From Chitinophaga ginsengisegetis (GTDB lineage Bacteria > Bacteroidota > Bacteroidia > Chitinophagales > Chitinophagaceae), in NCBI RefSeq assembly GCF_900168065.1, contig NZ_FUZZ01000001.1:1860001-1924000 (forward strand): DNA of 64,000 nucleotides. The letters are read 5' to 3'. Position 1 is the stretch's first letter. Every line of letters begins with the position of its first letter. This document shows, one piece after another, positions 61,770 through 64,000 of this stretch. A model generated the notes under the pieces. That model worked only from the letters and a program-made list of their open reading frames with translations, had not been told where the DNA came from and made no database searches. The translations under genes were made by a program, and so were the position numbers.

Positions 61770-62528
61770 ATGCGCATACATTATTTACGCAATGCCACAT
61801 TGCTGATAGAATGGAATAATAAGAAAATACTGGTTGATCCCATGCTCGGCGTTAAAGACAGCCTGGACCCCGTTCCCAACGCAGCCAACAGCATCCGGAA
61901 TCCCATGACCGACCTTCCGCTCGACGACGACGCTTTAAAACAATTGTTATCTTCCCTGGATGCTATACTGGTTACCCACCGGCACCGTGACCACTGGGAT
62001 GTAACGGCACAGGCTATACTGCCTAAAAGTATTCCCTTGTTTTGTCAGCCGGAAGACGAGGCCGTTATCAGGGAACAGGCTTTTACGCAGGTGATTCCTG
62101 TTGTTACATCGGTTAATTGGGAAAACATAGAGATTACCCGTACAGGCGGGCAACATGGCACTGGTGAAATAGGTAAAATGATGGCACCTGTTTCCGGCTT
62201 TGTACTGAAAGAGGGGAACACTACATTATACATCGCCGGTGATACGATCTGGTGTGAGGACGTAGTGGCTGCGCTGGATACTTTCCGCCCCGGTTACGTG
62301 GTAGTAAATGCAGGCGCTGCACAATTCCTGCAGGGAGATCCTATCACCATGACTGCAGCAGACGTTATTAAAACCATCCGGCATGCCACGCAGCCGAAAG
62401 TAATAGCGGTGCATATGGGTGCTATTAATCACTGCTTCCTCAGCAGGGAAGCGCTGAGGGAAGCTGTTGCCGCTGAACAGTTGTCGGCGATTATCCCTGA
62501 ACAAGGTGAATGGATTAGTCTTTCATAA
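61770..62528 (+). CDS. metallo-beta-lactamase-fold hydrolase (UlaG-like)
   Basis: This 252-residue MBL-fold protein has the core THRHRDHWD (HxHxDH). Further metal ligands are visible in GGQHGTGEIG (His), YIAGDTIWCEDV (Asp) and VIAVHMGAINHC (His). It starts MRIHYLRNATLLIEW, a common N terminus of the UlaG/RomA-type MBL hydrolases that process phosphodiester or lactone bonds. The substrate is unknown. It is linked to the DoxX-like gene. Confidence 0.88.
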   Translation: MRIHYLRNATLLIEWNNKKILVDPMLGVKDSLDPVPNAANSIRNPMTDLPLDDDALKQLLSSLDAILVTHRHRDHWDVTAQAILPKSIPLFCQPEDEAVIREQAFTQVIPVVTSVNWENIEITRTGGQHGTGEIGKMMAPVSGFVLKEGNTTLYIAGDTIWCEDVVAALDTFRPGYVVVNAGAAQFLQGDPITMTAADVIKTIRHATQPKVIAVHMGAINHCFLSREALREAVAAEQLSAIIPEQGEWISLS

Positions 62529-62558
62529 AAAGGATTTCATGCGGAGCTTTTGCCCGCA

Positions 62559-62595
62559 AAAAAAAGGGGCTGTAACCTTCCGGTGACAGCCCTTT
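62559..62595 (-). terminator. terminator of the type VI secretion operon
   Basis: A GGGCTGT / ACAGCCC stem with an inner ACC/GGT stem is followed on the minus strand by eight T (positions 62558-62565). It lies 21-57 bases past the tssD stop. The + strand gene also ends here. Confidence 0.7.
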
Positions 62596-62615
62596 CTGCA
62601 TAATGTAAGGAGTTT

Positions 62616-63002
62616 TTATACCCACTCATTAACATGTTTTGCATTACCCATGCTAACTTCACGGGCCGAAATGGTAAAGGAAATTACCATTGGGTTTTTG
62701 TTTTCGTAGTCAAAAGACTCTTCAAACTTTACCAGATACCCTTCTTTAAATTCGAGGGTTTTCAGTTTGGAATCAGTGTCTCTTTTGTAAAAAGTAATGG
62801 TACCATCTTTTCTTTCAAAGTTGTTTACCATCCACTCAAAGAGATCTGTTTTTCCGGTAGATTCTACGGTCAGCTTAATACGTCCGCCACGCGTAATGGC
62901 TGAAGGGCGACCGGTTGCATCTACTTCTTGTGTGAGATCGTAGGCGACATGCTGTACATTGTACTCGTTGCCGCCGGCTTCAAATTTGGCTTTGAATGAC
63001 AT
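62616..63002 (-). CDS. tssD: type VI secretion tube protein TssD (Hcp-like)
   Basis: This 128-residue protein matches the Bacteroidota-type Hcp/TssD tube subunit: MSFKAKFEAGGNEYNVQHVA at the start, a KLTVESTGKTDLFEWMV segment, and the C-terminal FTISAREVSMGNAKHV. Hexameric rings stack to form the secreted inner tube of the contractile T6SS (subtype iii). The gene is last in the minus-strand run; the terminator lies just beyond it. Its neighbour upstream is tssO. Confidence 0.9.
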   Translation of the reverse strand: MSFKAKFEAGGNEYNVQHVAYDLTQEVDATGRPSAITRGGRIKLTVESTGKTDLFEWMVNNFERKDGTITFYKRDTDSKLKTLEFKEGYLVKFEESFDYENKNPMVISFTISAREVSMGNAKHVNEWV

Positions 63003-63156
63003 GTTGGGTTAATTTTTAAGGTTACAATAAAGAAAAAATAATTAGTATTTATTTATGAATTATAAGTACCAAATATAGGATGAAAATTTTAATAGTCAAG
63101 ATTCCTAACAAATAATTATTATTCCAATATTTACCGGATTAATACCCTTCTTAAAG

Positions 63157-63681
63157 TTAGTGAGCGCGGCTGTTTAACAACATCATTTGCCTGCAGTTAT
63201 CAAGGTCCCTGCTCTTACTTTCCAGCTTCGCATTCAGGTCGGCCACCTGCTCTTTCAAACCTGCAATATTTTGTTGTGCATTCTGTAGTTCGCGGAGCTG
63301 TTGTTTTGTTTGTTGCAACGACAAACAGTTCTGTACAATGTTATCATACAAGCCATAATGCGTTACCGCATTTTTTGGAATAGAGTTGCGCATATCCGCC
63401 AGGGATGCGGCAATCACCTGATCCATGTAATTCGCGTTCTGGTTAGGCAGGTTAATAGAATCGAGGTTATGTTTTACCTTATCCAGCTTTTGCAGGAACT
63501 CCGATTGGAACGCCTGCTCTTCCCTGAATGAAGTTAATTCTTTCCGCAGGGATGCGTTTTCCCTGGCAGGCACCTGGTAATTAAAGAATACGGCCAATAC
63601 AAATAAGGCGACTGTTATGATGAAAAATAACAGGAACCAAATAAAGGAAACATTTCTTTCCTGCCTGTTTAATACTTGCAT
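63157..63681 (-). CDS. tssO: type VI secretion membrane protein TssO
   Basis: This 174-residue protein has one N-terminal transmembrane segment (FIWFLLFFIITVALFVLAVF, ~14-33). A periplasmic/coiled-coil part follows, rich in Gln, Asn and Lys (LASLRKELTSFREEQAF and LNAKLESKSRDLDNC). The layout matches TssO, a component specific to the Bacteroidota T6SS subtype iii that takes part in the trans-envelope complex. It is 154 bases upstream of tssD on the minus strand. The intervening DNA is AT-rich without a visible gene. Confidence 0.8.
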   Translation of the reverse strand: MQVLNRQERNVSFIWFLLFFIITVALFVLAVFFNYQVPARENASLRKELTSFREEQAFQSEFLQKLDKVKHNLDSINLPNQNANYMDQVIAASLADMRNSIPKNAVTHYGLYDNIVQNCLSLQQTKQQLRELQNAQQNIAGLKEQVADLNAKLESKSRDLDNCRQMMLLNSRAH

Positions 63682-63810
63682 ATTGCGGATCGTTTTTTTG
63701 ATGGAAATTATCTTGTTGATTTATCTGCTGAATTCCTGTTGAAACATATAGTGTTATGGCAGCCGGCCTACACCTTTTATGGTAGCCGTTATATTACTGC
63801 AGTAACCATA

Positions 63811-63999
63811 TTAGTCTGTAAAAAACCAGCGTTTGGTTTTATGCTTCCGCAGATATTCTGCATCTTCCTGTGATTCTTCTTTTACGAAAATATTGCTGTC
63901 CTGCTTGCGTCCGATATAATCCAGCCTGCTCAGGCTTTCAAACAGTTTATTCACAGCCCTTACAAAAGGAATCATTGGTTGCAGGCACTCTCTTACATC
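63811..63999 (-). CDS. C-terminal end of a further T6SS-operon gene (5' end outside window)
   Basis: On the minus strand an open frame runs from the window edge to a TAA at 63811-63813. The last ~62 residues include FVRAVNKLFESLSRLDYIGR and a terminal FTD. The residues are helical and charged, compatible with a T6SS iii-specific envelope protein such as TssP. The family cannot be confirmed from the tail alone. It is followed by a 129-base gap to tssO. Confidence 0.6.
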   Translation of the reverse strand, partial: DVRECLQPMIPFVRAVNKLFESLSRLDYIGRKQDSNIFVKEESQEDAEYLRKHKTKRWFFTD

Positions 64000-64000
64000 C

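Noticed and set aside
1..64000. tRNA, rRNA, insertion sequence or prophage genes
   Set aside because: No cloverleaf-like tRNA, rRNA segment, transposase, integrase or phage structural protein could be recognised in any part of the window.

Overview
This 64 kb window looks like a chromosomal segment of a Bacteroidota bacterium, most likely a Chitinophaga-like member of the Chitinophagaceae. The evidence is: SusC/SusD pairs, fasciclin lipoproteins with Ser/Gly-Cys lipoboxes, promoters of the TAnnTTTG type instead of -35/-10 boxes, a bacillithiol-linked YtxJ, and components of the Bacteroidota-specific type VI secretion subtype (TssD, TssO). No rRNA, tRNA, insertion sequence, prophage or CRISPR array was seen.

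Layout. 1-434: 3' end of a LacI-type regulator on the + strand. 429-15747: ten closely packed minus-strand genes, read from 15747 downwards. They are SusC, SusD, a fasciclin-CBM6 lipoprotein, a DUF5007-like lipoprotein, a second SusC and SusD, a fasciclin lipoprotein, an IPT/delta-60-propeller lipoprotein, a methyltransferase and a DUF1415 protein. No glycoside hydrolase, lyase, sulfatase or ECF sigma/anti-sigma pair lies among them. 15748-16277 is the leader, followed by a 64-codon stump of a DUF6377-type regulator. 16484-19488 (minus) holds a compact hvfABC-type operon: a small secreted Cys peptide with three GKCG units, its DUF692 iron oxidase and its DUF2063 partner. A polyprenyl diphosphate synthase follows it. 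19814-28088 carries unlinked genes: a repeat-containing unknown, a LuxE-like acyltransferase, an acyl-CoA carboxylase beta subunit, a UbiA-like membrane protein, an M42 peptidase and biotin synthase. 28318-29889 (minus) has aroQ, ubiX, ytxJ and a small Cys lipoprotein.

30050-41362 is mostly + strand: mpl, an exonuclease, a polyprenol-phosphate sugar transferase, an EamA transporter, an S9 peptidase, a zeta-like kinase, an AraC regulator, DUF985 and DUF4230 proteins, and an RRM protein. 41497-45012 (minus) runs DoxX, thioesterase, cinA and a 2-oxoacid dehydrogenase E2. 45304-51177 (+) is a TPR / outer-membrane-barrel / HU-domain membrane-protein trio. Then come an RmlD-like reductase and a prolyl oligopeptidase (minus), the glycolytic pair pfkA-pyk (+), an MFS transporter (minus), and a gabD-coaA-crp operon (+) whose promoter overlaps a palindrome. 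The right edge has a DoxX-like protein and a metallo-beta-lactamase-fold protein (+), then the 3' end of a minus-strand type VI secretion operon (tssD, tssO and a partial gene) that continues beyond the window.

Most novel points: the hvfABC peptide-modification operon; the hydrolase-free tandem SusCD/fasciclin operon with its nearly deleted regulator; two long intergenic inverted repeats that share their termini; and a zeta-like kinase with an antitoxin-like tail. All functions are inferred from the sequence by eye. No database search was run.
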